Shown piece by piece: positions 7,848 to 16,129 of a DNA stretch of 46,854 bases. The notes below the pieces were generated by a model that had not been told where the DNA came from, made no database searches, and worked only from the letters and a program-made list of their open reading frames with translations. Within the stretch, counting starts at the first letter, position 1; the number at the start of each line of letters is the position of its first letter. Source of the stretch: Actinacidiphila rubida (GTDB taxonomy: Bacteria; Actinomycetota; Actinomycetes; Streptomycetales; Streptomycetaceae); the NCBI RefSeq assembly GCF_900110255.1, contig NZ_FODD01000051.1:1-46854 (forward strand). Direction: 5' to 3'. The position numbers and the translations under genes were made by a program.

Positions 7848-8744
7848 GTGGTGGAGGACGTCGGTTTCCTGGGGCTGGGAGTGATGGGGCGGCCCATGGC
7901 GCTCAACCTGGTCCGCGGCGGGACACCGCTAATCGTGTGGAACCGCAGCCCGGCGGCGGCCGAGGCGCTGCGGGAGGCCGGTGCGGGCGTCGCCGCGAGC
8001 CCCGCGGCGGTCTTCGCGCGAGCGCGCACCGTCTTCGTGATGCTGGCCGACGAGAAGGCCGTCGACACCGTCCTCGGCCGGGGCACCCCGGAGTTCGCAC
8101 GCCTCGTCGCCGACCGCACCCTCGTCCACATGGGCACGACGTCACCGGGCTACTCGCGCGGCCTCGAAGCGGACGTCCGGGCGGCCGGCGGGACGTACGT
8201 CGAGGCGCCGGTGTCCGGGTCCCGTGCGCCCGCGGAGGCCGGGCGGCTCGTGGCGATGCTCGCCGGACCGCCCGAAGCGGTCGCCCGCGTAAGGGCGTTG
8301 ATCACGCCCATGTGCCACGAGAGCTTCGTGTGCGGGACGTCGGCGCCCGAAGCGCTGCTCATGAAGCTCGCCGTCAACCTCTTCCTCATCACGACGGTCA
8401 CCGGCCTGTCGGAGGCGTACCACTTCGCCGAGCGCCACGGCCTGGATCAAGCGACGTTCCTCGCCGTCGTCGACGCCGGACCCATGGCGAGCGGAGTCTC
8501 GCGGGTGAAGGCGCCGAAGTTGAGGGACCGTGACTTCGACGTCCAGGCAGCGGTGTTGGACGTGCTGAAGAACAACCGGCTCATCGCTGAAGCAGCCAGG
8601 GAGGCCGAGTTGGCGTCACCGTTGCTGGACGTGTGTCACGCGCTCTTCGCCGAGACGGTCGAACTGGGGTACGGAAAGGCGGACATGGTGGCCGTCCTCG
8701 AGGCGATCGAGGCCCGGACCGAGCGGTCCGCGGGGACGGTCTAG
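7848..8744 (+). CDS. NAD(P)-dependent beta-hydroxyacid dehydrogenase (3-hydroxyisobutyrate dehydrogenase family)
   Basis: The 298-residue product opens with the dinucleotide-binding motif FLGLGVMGRPMALNL and has the family's substrate motif (EAPVSGSRAPAEAG) and catalytic-lysine segment (LLMKLAVNLF, K-x3-N). The C-terminal half is the helical dimerisation domain. Members oxidise 3-hydroxyisobutyrate, tartronate semialdehyde and similar acids, and some reduce glyoxylate or imines; the substrate here is unknown. The GTG at 7848 follows GGAGGG by eight bases; the next codon is also GTG. It is divergent from the GNAT-TetR pair and may share their operator. Confidence 0.88.
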   Translation: MVEDVGFLGLGVMGRPMALNLVRGGTPLIVWNRSPAAAEALREAGAGVAASPAAVFARARTVFVMLADEKAVDTVLGRGTPEFARLVADRTLVHMGTTSPGYSRGLEADVRAAGGTYVEAPVSGSRAPAEAGRLVAMLAGPPEAVARVRALITPMCHESFVCGTSAPEALLMKLAVNLFLITTVTGLSEAYHFAERHGLDQATFLAVVDAGPMASGVSRVKAPKLRDRDFDVQAAVLDVLKNNRLIAEAAREAELASPLLDVCHALFAETVELGYGKADMVAVLEAIEARTERSAGTV

Positions 8745-8797
8745 GCTGCAACCGACCGTGCACGTCGATCAGTTGATCCGAAGGGCGGACTGTCGCA

Positions 8798-9454
8798 ATG
8801 GGTGTGGCGATCCGAAGGGCCGGGGCCGGGGACCGTGACGTGGTGGCGAAACTGCTGGACGAGGCGTTCCAGCAGGACCCCGTGAGCAGTTGGGTCTTCC
8901 CCGACCCGGAGGACCGCGGCCGCACCCACATCCGGCTGATGGGCGGTTTCCTGGACGCGGCCCTGGCCGAGGGGTACGTCGACATGACCGAGGACGGCGC
9001 GGCGGCCGCACTGTGGCTGAGCGTCCCGGCCCACGAGGACGCCGCCGGAGCGGAATCGGCAGCCGACGCGGACGCGGACGCGACGGACGACGGCCAGGCC
9101 GCCGACGGGCCCGCGGAGTTCCGGGAGCTCGTGGACCCCGGCAACGAACGCGTCGAGCGCATAGCCCGGTTGCTGGAGGCCGCGCACCCCAAGGGCCGCG
9201 CCCACGAGTACCTGATGCTGATCGCCGTCTCGGAGGACGTCCAGGGCCAGGGCGTCGGCACTCTCCTGATCGACGCGGTGCTGGACCGCTGCGACCGCGA
9301 GGGCCTGGCCGCGTACCTGGAGGCGAGCAGCATGCGCAGCCGCGCGCTGTACGAGCGGCTCGGCTTCGCCTTCACCGGCACCACGGTCGATCTGCCCGAC
9401 GGCCCCCAGATGTGGCCGATGTGGCGCGAGCCGCGGGCTGCCGCCCGCTCCTGA
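8798..9454 (+). CDS. GNAT family N-acetyltransferase
   Basis: This 218-residue protein has GNAT features: an N-terminal IRRAGAGDRDVVAKLLDEAF, the acetyl-CoA motif LIAVSEDVQGQGVGTLLI, and a C-terminal ASSMRSRALYERLGFAF segment where the conserved Tyr sits. An acidic Ala/Asp-rich insertion at about residues 78-105 (many repeats of AD) breaks the fold's usual spacing and is probably a surface loop. The substrate is unknown. A purine-rich GAAGGGCGGA precedes the ATG, and a TAGGCT box at 8743-8748 is a possible -10 element. DUF952 follows 22 bases downstream but appears to have its own start signals. Confidence 0.88.
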   Translation: MGVAIRRAGAGDRDVVAKLLDEAFQQDPVSSWVFPDPEDRGRTHIRLMGGFLDAALAEGYVDMTEDGAAAALWLSVPAHEDAAGAESAADADADATDDGQAADGPAEFRELVDPGNERVERIARLLEAAHPKGRAHEYLMLIAVSEDVQGQGVGTLLIDAVLDRCDREGLAAYLEASSMRSRALYERLGFAFTGTTVDLPDGPQMWPMWREPRAAARS

Positions 9455-9476
9455 CCGCAGGCCGTACGCTCACGGC

Positions 9477-9848
9477 ATGGCCGAACTCCTCCACCTCACC
9501 GAGCGCCACCTGTGGGACGACGCCGTCGCGTCGGGAAGCTACGAGATCTCGACGCGCGGCTGCACCCTCCAGGACGTGGGCTTCATCCACTGCTCGCTGC
9601 GGCATCAGCTCCCGAAGGTCGCGGCCCTGGTGTACGGGTCGCCGCCGGAACGGGACGACCTGGTCGTGCTGGTGATCGACGAGGACCTCGTCACGTCCCC
9701 GGTCCGCTTCGAGCCCCCGGTGCCGGGAGGCGAGGACTTCCCGCACATCTACGGCCCGCTGCCGGTCGCGGCGGTCGTCGGGGTCGAGCCGTGGCCGCCG
9801 GGTCCGGACTCCGCCGCGGGCCTCGAAGCGGGCCCCGGCGCTGTGTGA
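9477..9848 (+). CDS. DUF952 domain-containing protein
   Basis: This 123-residue protein matches the DUF952 pattern: LLHLTERHLWDDA at the start, GFIHCS in the middle, and FPHIYGPLPVAAVVGV near the end. The conserved His and Ser of IHCS and the His of FPHIYG may form an active site, but no biochemical role is established that I can cite. The last 20 residues are Gly/Pro/Ala-rich. A TACGCT box at 9465-9470 ends six bases before the ATG, consistent with a leaderless mRNA. Partially repeated sequence (GTGTGAGCCGGG-GCGG, twice) follows its stop codon. Confidence 0.85.
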   Translation: MAELLHLTERHLWDDAVASGSYEISTRGCTLQDVGFIHCSLRHQLPKVAALVYGSPPERDDLVVLVIDEDLVTSPVRFEPPVPGGEDFPHIYGPLPVAAVVGVEPWPPGPDSAAGLEAGPGAV

Positions 9849-10135
9849 GCCGGGCGCGGACGTCGGGGGATCCGGGTGCCGATGCCGTGTGAGCCGGGTG
9901 CGGGGAATGTCCCATCCGGGTGGTGATGCCGGCGTTTTACCTGGTCAACGCGCTGACGGGTGTCCAGCGGCTGAGTCGATCGAGGGAACGGGTGCCGTGG
10001 GGTGGATCCTTCGGGGCCGTTCGCCCCTCTTCCTCACCGACACGGGCGTGGGACGTTCGCCGCATGGCGGTGGGGGAGCAGCCGGAATCGTCCGTGTCCT
10101 GAGGACTCAGCACCCGGACACCGGAAGGTTCGTTC

Positions 10136-12400
10136 ATGACCGGCGGCGCCACCCTGCTCCCCCGGCCCGGCGACAGCGCCGGGCCGCCCTCGGCCCCGAG
10201 TGACGGATCGCCCGGCCGGTTCGGCCGGTTCGGCCGGCTGGGTCGACTTGGCCGCCTGAGCCGGTTGGGGCCGCTCGGGCGGCTGCGCCGGCCGGTTTCC
10301 GCGCCGTGGCGCACGCCGCCCGGCGACCCCCGGTACGCGCGCCCCGCGCTGCTGGCGATCATGGCCGTCGCCGCCGTGCTGTTCTGCTGGGACATGCGGC
10401 ACAGTGGTTACCACGCGTTCTACGCCGAGACCGCGCACAGCATGGCGATGAGCTGGAAGGGCTTCTTCTTCGGCTCGTTCGACCCCGGCAACACCATCAC
10501 CATCGACAAGGTGCCGGGCTTCCTGTGGCCGCAGGCCCTGTCGGTACGGCTGTTCGGCTTCCACGGGTGGGCGCTGACCCTGCCGCAGGCGATCGAGGGC
10601 GTGCTCAGCGTGGCGGTGCTCCACCGCGCGGTACGCCGCTGGGCGGGCGTGCACGCGGCGCTGCTCGCGGCCGCGGCGTTCACGCTGACGCCGGTGATCG
10701 CGGGGATGTTCCGCACGCAGGTCGAGGATCCGTCGTTCACGTTGCTGGTGCTGCTGGCCGCCGATGCGACGCTCAAGGCCGCGGTCGGCGCGCGGGTGCG
10801 GCCGCTGCTCGCGGCCGGATTCTGGGTCGGACTGGCCTTCCAGGCCAAGATGCTGGAGGCGTGGGCGGTGCTGCCCGCGCTCGGCCTCCTCTACGCGGTG
10901 TCCGCACCGGCGGTGCTGCGCCGCAGGCTGGCGCACCTCGTGGCGGCCGGCGCGGTGTGCCTGGCGGTGTCCGCGACGTGGGTGCTGGCGGTCACGCTGA
11001 CCCCCGCGCACGACCGCCCCTACGTGGACGGGACGACCGACAACTCGGCGGTGAGCCAGGTCGTCGGCTACAACTTCCTCAGCCGGTTCGCGTCGTTGGG
11101 CGTGACGGCGAAGGACACCGGCAGCGTGTCCGACTCCGTGATGGTGGGCACCACCCCGACAGGCCACCCCGGCACCGGTCACGGCACCCAGGGGCCCGCG
11201 CAGTGGGCCAAGATGTTCGGCAAGTCGCTGTCCTCGCAGACGGGTTGGCTGTATCCGGCGGCCCTGATCTCCGCGGTGTGCGGGGTCGTACGGCGCCGGG
11301 GCCGGCCGCGTACGGACCCGCTGCGGGCGGGCTTCCTGCTGTGGTCGGCCTGGCTGGCCACGTACTTCGCGATCTTCAGCGCCGGCGCGGTCGGCGAGCA
11401 CACGTACTACATGGGCGTCGTCGCCGTACCGCTCGCCGCGCTCTTCGGCGCGGGAACGGTCGAGTTGTGGCGCTCCTGGAAGCGCGGCGGCCGGGTGGGC
11501 CTGTGGGGCCTGCCCGCGCTGGTCGTGGGGACCGTGGGCTGGTCGGCGGTGGTGGCGGGGCGCTTCCCCGGGTTCCTGCCGTGGCTCGTGCCGGTCGCCT
11601 CGGCCGGCGGGGCTGTGGGGCTCGGGCTGCTCGCGGTCGCCCGCGGCGGGGTCGGTGCGGGCGCTGCGGGCGGTGCCCGCGGCGGAGTGTGGGGCTCGGG
11701 CCGCCCGGATGGCTTTCGGCGGCGAACCGCCGTGGTCGGGCTCGGTGTTGTGCTCGTGGCGATGCTGCTGCCGTCCGGCGCGTGGGCGTCGTCCGTCCTG
11801 GACGCCCGGTACGGGCATTCCGGGATGGGTACGGCGGGGCCCGTGCTGGCAGGCGCGCGGCGCGGTGCGGCCCGGGAGACGGGGCTTCACCGCGGCGGTG
11901 GGCCGGGAATGGTCGTGCGGCGGCGGAGTGGAGTGCGGAGTGGAGTAGGGGGTCGTACGGCGGCCGGAGTGGCGAGCGGTGAGGCGGGGTTCGGGGCGAA
12001 CGGGGCCGATGCGGGGCTTCGGGGCGGCCACGGGTGGACGTCGGCCGGGACGTCGGCGGACGGCCGGCTCAGCCCGGAGGAGCAGCGGGTGCTCGCTTAC
12101 ACCCGGGCTCACCAGGGCGGGGCGCCGTTCCTCTTCCTCACGCTGAGCTGGCGGGCGGCCGCGCCGTATCTGCTGTACTCCGATGCCGCGGTGCTGCCCG
12201 CGGGTGGGTTCACCGGCTCGGCACCGAGCCCGTCCCGGGCGGAGTTCCTGCAGCTGGTGGCGGACGGGCGGCTGCGGTACGTCGATCTGACCGGGCCGGT
12301 CAGCCGGCAGGGGGAATGGATCGAGGCGTGGGTGAGGGCGCGGTGCGTCCGGGTGGAGCCGGGGCCGGCGGCGCTGTTCCAGTGCGGGGCGCTGCGCTGA
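10136..12400 (+). CDS. Membrane glycosyltransferase, GT39/PMT-like (YkcB-type) family
   Basis: The product is a 754-residue polytopic membrane protein. The first membrane segment is at about 70-85. The first extracytoplasmic loop contains Glu98, expected near the catalytic acid, followed by GSFDPGNTITIDKVPGFLWPQ, a hallmark of the actinobacterial GT39/YkcB group, which transfers sugars from polyprenyl-phosphate donors. The second loop reads RTQVEDPS rather than the NNPD I expect from most relatives. Residues 28-52 form an Arg-Gly-Leu/Phe repeat (GRFGRFGRLGRLGRL). The middle (about 540-640) is Arg/Gly-rich, and the C-terminus is a soluble domain (LSPEEQRVLAYTRAH, then GPAALFQCG). A GGAAGG site lies six bases before the ATG. 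Confidence 0.82.
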   Translation: MTGGATLLPRPGDSAGPPSAPSDGSPGRFGRFGRLGRLGRLSRLGPLGRLRRPVSAPWRTPPGDPRYARPALLAIMAVAAVLFCWDMRHSGYHAFYAETAHSMAMSWKGFFFGSFDPGNTITIDKVPGFLWPQALSVRLFGFHGWALTLPQAIEGVLSVAVLHRAVRRWAGVHAALLAAAAFTLTPVIAGMFRTQVEDPSFTLLVLLAADATLKAAVGARVRPLLAAGFWVGLAFQAKMLEAWAVLPALGLLYAVSAPAVLRRRLAHLVAAGAVCLAVSATWVLAVTLTPAHDRPYVDGTTDNSAVSQVVGYNFLSRFASLGVTAKDTGSVSDSVMVGTTPTGHPGTGHGTQGPAQWAKMFGKSLSSQTGWLYPAALISAVCGVVRRRGRPRTDPLRAGFLLWSAWLATYFAIFSAGAVGEHTYYMGVVAVPLAALFGAGTVELWRSWKRGGRVGLWGLPALVVGTVGWSAVVAGRFPGFLPWLVPVASAGGAVGLGLLAVARGGVGAGAAGGARGGVWGSGRPDGFRRRTAVVGLGVVLVAMLLPSGAWASSVLDARYGHSGMGTAGPVLAGARRGAARETGLHRGGGPGMVVRRRSGVRSGVGGRTAAGVASGEAGFGANGADAGLRGGHGWTSAGTSADGRLSPEEQRVLAYTRAHQGGAPFLFLTLSWRAAAPYLLYSDAAVLPAGGFTGSAPSPSRAEFLQLVADGRLRYVDLTGPVSRQGEWIEAWVRARCVRVEPGPAALFQCGALR

Positions 12401-12450
12401 GCTCTGAGGGGGGCGGTGGGGCTCGGCGCCGTCGATGTCGGACGGTTCGC

Positions 12451-12510
12451 CGTGGTTGCTCGCGTTGGGGGCACCTCCCGGCCGAAGGCTGGGGGACCCC
12501 GCGCCCCTGG
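12451..12510. repeat. Nested intergenic repeats: stem-loop inserted into a streptomycete repeat
   Basis: The segments 12451-12464 (CGTGGTTGCTCGCG) and 12497-12510 (CCCCGCGCCCCTGG) match the two ends of an intergenic repeat whose uninterrupted form is at 46512-46544. They are separated by a 32-base insert (12465-12496) that folds into a hairpin, CCTCCCGGCC-GAA-GGCTGGGGG. Both motifs resemble sequences I associate with many Streptomyces intergenic regions. The nesting implies that one repeat jumped into or formed within the other. Confidence 0.55.
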
Positions 12511-12541
12511 CGGTGCGGGTTCGTGGGTGGGGTCAGGGGCC

Positions 12542-12655
12542 ACTCCGGGTGTGTCTCCTCGAGCTTTGCATGGCGGCTTTTTCCGAAGAGGTGGGCCGGG
12601 GCCTTGCAAAGCTCTGCGGGGACACACCCGGATCGTCCCCTTCCGGACCGTCCCC
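12542..12655 (+). repeat. Hairpin repeat element, copy A
   Basis: This 114-base element is an imperfect inverted repeat. The outer arms CCGGGTGTGTCTCC and GGGGACACACCCGG pair over 14 bases with one G-U. An asymmetric bulge follows, then inner arms AGCTTTGCA and TGCAAAGCT, then a roughly 30-base loop. It is repeated in inverted orientation at 46741-46854 with only three differences I could find. It lies between the glycosyltransferase stop and the regulator's operator. Short readings through it (HGGFFRRGGPG) are not likely genes. Confidence 0.8.
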
Positions 12656-12668
12656 GGCCAGCCGCGGG

Positions 12669-12722
12669 AGACCCAGAAGCTTTCTTCTGGAAAAGAGCTT
12701 CCAGAAGAAAGCTTCTGGGTCT
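12669..12722 (+). promoter_or_regulatory. Double palindromic operator and leaderless promoter of the regulator-MFS pair
   Basis: Two 24-base arms (12669-12692 and 12699-12722) are perfect reverse complements around a six-base spacer. Each arm contains its own palindrome of the form CCAGAAG-N4-CTTCTGG (12673-12690 and 12701-12718), with centres 28 bases apart. A TAGCCT -10-like box (12722-12727) ends six bases before the regulator's ATG at 12734, and TTCCAG 17 bases upstream could be a -35. The second palindrome would then lie in the promoter spacer. The layout fits autorepression by the downstream dimeric winged-helix protein, possibly as two dimers on adjacent turns. Confidence 0.75.
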
Positions 12723-12733
12723 AGCCTCGGGGC

Positions 12734-13312
12734 ATGAGTGAGACGCGGCGTATTACTGATCCCGAGGCGTTGAAGGGGCTGGCGCATCCGTTGCGGCGGC
12801 AGTTGTTCCGGCAGTTGGCGCAGTTCGGGCCGGCGACGGGGGCGGTGCTGGCCCGGCGGCTGGGGGTGGATGCCGGGCAGATCGCCTACCACTTGAGGGA
12901 GTTGGGGCGGCACGGGTTTCTGGAGGAGGCGCCGGAGCTCGCGCGGAACCGCCGGGAGCGGGTGTGGCGTGCGGCGCCTGGGGCGTTCAGCTTCTCGGAG
13001 CAGGACTTCGAGGAGCCGGAGATGCAGGCGGCCGTCAGTGCGCTCGGTGCGCAGATGGCGGCGCAGCAGTACGAGCGGCTGGGCGTCTGGAAGCGCGAGG
13101 CCGAGCAGTGGGACGACGCGTGGCGGCAGGCCATGACCAGTAGCGAGTCCTATCTGCGGCTCAGCGCCGAGGAGTTGGGCGCGCTGAGCGAGGAGCTGAA
13201 CACCGTCGTCCGCCGGTACCGCGACGCGGCCCGGCAGGATGCCCGGCCGGACGACGGCCGTGAGCACGTCTTCCTGTTCTTCCACGCGTTCCCCGAGCGA
13301 CCGGAGTCGTGA
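12734..13312 (+). CDS. ArsR-type winged helix-turn-helix regulator
   Basis: This is a 192-residue protein whose N-terminal 85 residues form an ArsR/HTH_20-like winged helix: LAHPLRRQLFRQLAQFGPAT, then VLARRLGVDAGQIAYHLRELGRHGFL. The remainder is helical and acidic and probably contributes to effector sensing or dimerisation. I see no Cys pair for metal binding, so the signal is likely organic. The transcript looks leaderless. The stop is one base from the MFS transporter start, so the two genes form an operon in which this protein probably represses an exporter. The double operator just upstream supports autoregulation. Confidence 0.88.
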   Translation: MSETRRITDPEALKGLAHPLRRQLFRQLAQFGPATGAVLARRLGVDAGQIAYHLRELGRHGFLEEAPELARNRRERVWRAAPGAFSFSEQDFEEPEMQAAVSALGAQMAAQQYERLGVWKREAEQWDDAWRQAMTSSESYLRLSAEELGALSEELNTVVRRYRDAARQDARPDDGREHVFLFFHAFPERPES

Positions 13313-13313
13313 G

Positions 13314-14564
13314 ATGACCACCCTGACGTCCGCACCCGCCGGTGTCCGTCCCGCGTACCGCGAACGCTCCTTTCTGCGCCTGCTGTTGGGGGAGGGCGCG
13401 TCCACGGTCGGCGACCAGGTCTGGTACGTGGCGCTGAGCTGGGCCGCCGTACGGAGTGGCGGGCCCGCGTCGGCGGGTGCGGTGATGACCGCCTCGGCGA
13501 TACCGCGGATGCTGCTCCTGCTGTTCGCGGGGCCGTTGGCCGACCGGTTCGACGCGCGGCGGCTGATGATCGGCAGCGACGCCGCCCGCGCGGTGCTGAT
13601 GCTGGGGGCGGCGGCGCTCGCCGTGCTGAGCCCGGGCGTCGGGATGCTGGTGGGGGTCTCGCTGCTGCTGGGCGCGATCGACGCGTTGTTCCTGCCGGCG
13701 GCCGGCTCGGTGCGGCCGCGGCTGCTGGAGACCGAGCAGTTGCCGCAGGCCGCAGCCCTGCGGGAACTGGCCCTGCGCGGCGCACTGGTGGCGGGCGCGC
13801 CGCTCGGCGGGCTGCTGGTCGCGAGCGGTGGGCTGGGCTGGGCGTGCGCGATCAACGCGCTGAGCTTCACCGCCTCGATGGTGGCCGTGTACGGCATCCG
13901 CCCGCGTCCGGTGCCGGCCGGCGCGGGGGACGCGGCCGCCGCGGCGCGGACGCCTTACCTGCGGTCGCTGCGCGACGGTCTGTCCGCGGTGGTGCGCAAC
14001 CGCGTGGTGAGCGCGCTGCTGCTGGTCGGGCTGCTGACCAACCTCGGGTTCGTCGGGCCGATGAACGTGGGCCTGGCGCTGCTGTCGGACCAGCGCGGCT
14101 GGGGTGCGGGCGGGATCGGGCTGCTGCTGTCGGCGTTCGGGGTCGGCGCGGCGGCCGGCTCGGCGGTGCTGCTGCGGTGGCGGGTCACCCGCCGGATCGG
14201 CCTGGTCGTGGCGGCGGCGGTGCTCGCGCAGGCCGCGTCACTGGCCGCGATGTCGCTGGTCCCGGGCCTGGCGGCGGCCGCCGCAGCGGCGGGGGTCGTC
14301 GGGATCTCGGGCGCGGTCGTCGGCGTCAGCTGCGGTGCGCTGGGGCAGGCCCGCACGCCGGACGAGCTGCGCGGCCGGATCAGCAGCGTGCAGACCCTGC
14401 TGAGCCTGGGCGTGGTGCCGCTGGCGGTCGCCGGCACCGGCGTGCTGGCCGCCGCGATCGGGACCGTCCCGGCGCTGCTGGCGAGCGCCGCGGTCGAGGT
14501 CCTGGCCGCGGTGCCGTGCCTGCTCGTCGCGTCGCTGCGCACTGCCCGGCTGGGCACCCGCTGA
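13314..14564 (+). CDS. MFS transporter (enterobactin-exporter EntS-like)
   Basis: The 416-residue protein has about 12 hydrophobic segments and typical major-facilitator signatures: GEGASTVGDQVWYVALSW in helix 1, GPLADRFDARRLM in the loop between helices 2 and 3, and LRGRISSVQTLLSLG in the second half. This type is common among actinobacterial drug or siderophore exporters. It starts at ATG 13314, one base after the regulator's stop, so the two genes are almost certainly co-transcribed and coupled. The substrate cannot be read from the sequence; the regulated pair suggests an inducible efflux system. Confidence 0.88.
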   Translation: MTTLTSAPAGVRPAYRERSFLRLLLGEGASTVGDQVWYVALSWAAVRSGGPASAGAVMTASAIPRMLLLLFAGPLADRFDARRLMIGSDAARAVLMLGAAALAVLSPGVGMLVGVSLLLGAIDALFLPAAGSVRPRLLETEQLPQAAALRELALRGALVAGAPLGGLLVASGGLGWACAINALSFTASMVAVYGIRPRPVPAGAGDAAAAARTPYLRSLRDGLSAVVRNRVVSALLLVGLLTNLGFVGPMNVGLALLSDQRGWGAGGIGLLLSAFGVGAAAGSAVLLRWRVTRRIGLVVAAAVLAQAASLAAMSLVPGLAAAAAAAGVVGISGAVVGVSCGALGQARTPDELRGRISSVQTLLSLGVVPLAVAGTGVLAAAIGTVPALLASAAVEVLAAVPCLLVASLRTARLGTR

Positions 14565-14569
14565 GGACG

Positions 14570-14760
14570 AGCGGAACCAGCGGCGGCGGCACGGGCGGTG
14601 GCGACGGCCGGGCCGCCGGCGGCACCACCTGCCGGACCGCGAACCTGTCGTTCGGCTGCTCCCACGGCATGGCGCCGACCGTCGACGTCCCGGTCGGCGA
14701 GTCCGCCGCGCGGGCCGTCACCGTCGAGCCCGAGGGCCGGGGAGGAGCGCCCGGACCGCG
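14570..14760 (+). pseudogene. Coding-like fragment without a start (possible gene remnant)
   Basis: In frame 2 after the MFS stop, a stretch reads SGGGTGGGDGRAAGG followed by CRTANLSFGCSHGMAP and DVPVGESAARAVTVEP. Nearly every codon ends in G or C and the two Cys residues lie ten apart. The frame opens out of the MFS gene with no start codon and runs past the next gene's start. It could be the remnant of a secreted protein after deletion, or chance in GC-rich DNA. I do not recognise a family. Confidence 0.25.
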
Positions 14761-14844
14761 CCACACGGGCGGGCGGTTGCGCGCCACACGCACCCGCGGC
14801 CCGTACGGTGGCAGGCGACGACGGGAAGGTCGGTGGAGGTTCGG

Positions 14845-16020
14845 GTGGAGACGGAGTCCGCACCGCGCAGCGCGCCGGTGATCACCTGCCAGGAGGCCGG
14901 CTCGTTCGCCTGGTCCGTGCTGGCCGAGCGGCATCCCGCGCTGGTGCGGAAGGTGCGGGACGCCACGCCCTACCCGCCCGAGCGGCAGCGGGCGCTCGAC
15001 GCGCTGATGGCCGAGGTCACCGACGGGGTGATCGCGCCGCTGCCCGAGGACGCCCACGGCGCCGACCGGTGGGCCCGCTGGGGCGAGGGGCAACTGCGGC
15101 GGCCGTGGTTCGAGGTGCCGTTCCTGTGGTCCGAGAGCTACTTCTACCGGCGGCTGCTCGAAGCCGTCGGCTACTTCGGCCCCGGCCCGTGGCAGGGCCT
15201 CGACCCCTTCGCGCCGTTCAAGGCCGCCGAGTTGGACGGTCCGGCCGTCGAGGCCGAACTCGCGGCGCTGGACGCGCTGTCCGGCCGGCCCGCGGACGCC
15301 CAGGACCAGGCGATGCTCAGCAGCGCGCTGTGGGGCAACAAGGCCGACCTCGGGTTCCAGATCTCCTCCGGCGACCTCGACGGCAAGGGCGAGCATCTCG
15401 TCGCGGACGACGGCGCGTTGCTGTGGCGGCACCTCGACGCGTCCCCGCCGGGCCCGGTGTACGTGCTGGCCGACAACGCCGGCCGCGAACTCCTCCCCGA
15501 CCTGCTGCTGATCGACCGGCTCCTGCACACCGGACGGGCCGCGGCGGTGGTGCTGCACGTCAAGCCGTACCCGTACTACGTCTCCGACGCGACGACCGCC
15601 GACGTCGTCGCGTGCGTGCGGCGGATCGCGCAGGCCCCCGGCCGGGCGGGCGAGATCGGCGCCCGGCTGCACGACGCGCTGGCCGGCGGGTGCCTGCTGG
15701 TCCGCGCCCACCCGTTCTCCTGCGCGCCGCTGCCGTACGCCGAGATGCCGCCCGACCTGCGCGCCGATCTCGCTCAGGCCACCGTCACGATCTCCAAGGG
15801 CGACCTCAACTACCGCCGTCTCGTGGGCGATCGGCGCTGGCCCGCCACCACGCCGTTCGCGGAGCTGACCGCGCACTTCCCGAGCCCGCTGCTGGCGCTG
15901 CGCACCCTGAAGTCGGACGTGGCGGTGGGACTCTCGGAGTCCGGGCTCGCCGCGCTGGACGCGAGCGGGGAGGACTGGCGGACCAGCGGCACCTACGCGG
16001 TGATCCAGTTCCGCCCGTGA
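14845..16020 (+). CDS. DUF89 family (ARMT1-like) phosphatase
   Basis: This 391-residue protein shows the DUF89 landmarks: SALWGNKADLGFQ, VLADNAGRELLPDLLL and VTISKGDLNYRRLVGD. In this family conserved Asp and Asn residues of these motifs bind a divalent metal. Characterised eukaryotic members are metal-dependent damage-control phosphatases acting on sugar phosphates such as fructose-1-phosphate. The substrate here is unknown. The GTG at 14845 is preferred over GTG 14833 because GGAGG sits five bases before it. It is convergent with the riboswitch-controlled operon that ends at 16130. Confidence 0.85.
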   Translation: METESAPRSAPVITCQEAGSFAWSVLAERHPALVRKVRDATPYPPERQRALDALMAEVTDGVIAPLPEDAHGADRWARWGEGQLRRPWFEVPFLWSESYFYRRLLEAVGYFGPGPWQGLDPFAPFKAAELDGPAVEAELAALDALSGRPADAQDQAMLSSALWGNKADLGFQISSGDLDGKGEHLVADDGALLWRHLDASPPGPVYVLADNAGRELLPDLLLIDRLLHTGRAAAVVLHVKPYPYYVSDATTADVVACVRRIAQAPGRAGEIGARLHDALAGGCLLVRAHPFSCAPLPYAEMPPDLRADLAQATVTISKGDLNYRRLVGDRRWPATTPFAELTAHFPSPLLALRTLKSDVAVGLSESGLAALDASGEDWRTSGTYAVIQFRP

Positions 16021-16129
16021 CGCGAGGCGTGCCGGGCGAGGCGTGACGTGGCGCATGGGGCGTGGCTGGCGGAGTGGGTCAGCGGCTCGATGGGCGGTGG
16101 CGGCGCGACCGCTTGAGCCGGGCTACGGG

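Noticed and set aside
9889..10203. Open frames upstream of the glycosyltransferase
   Set aside because: They lack ribosome binding sites and protein-like composition, and they run through the well-supported start of the next gene.
10034..12112. 692-codon open frame opposite the glycosyltransferase
   Set aside because: It is antisense, Arg/Pro/Gly/His-rich, with no domain, and overlaps a well-supported membrane protein.
12416..12741. Short open frames through the hairpin element (HGGFFRRGGPG)
   Set aside because: The same peptide appears in the inverted copy at the window end because the DNA is repeated; there is no ribosome binding site and the stem structure explains the conservation.
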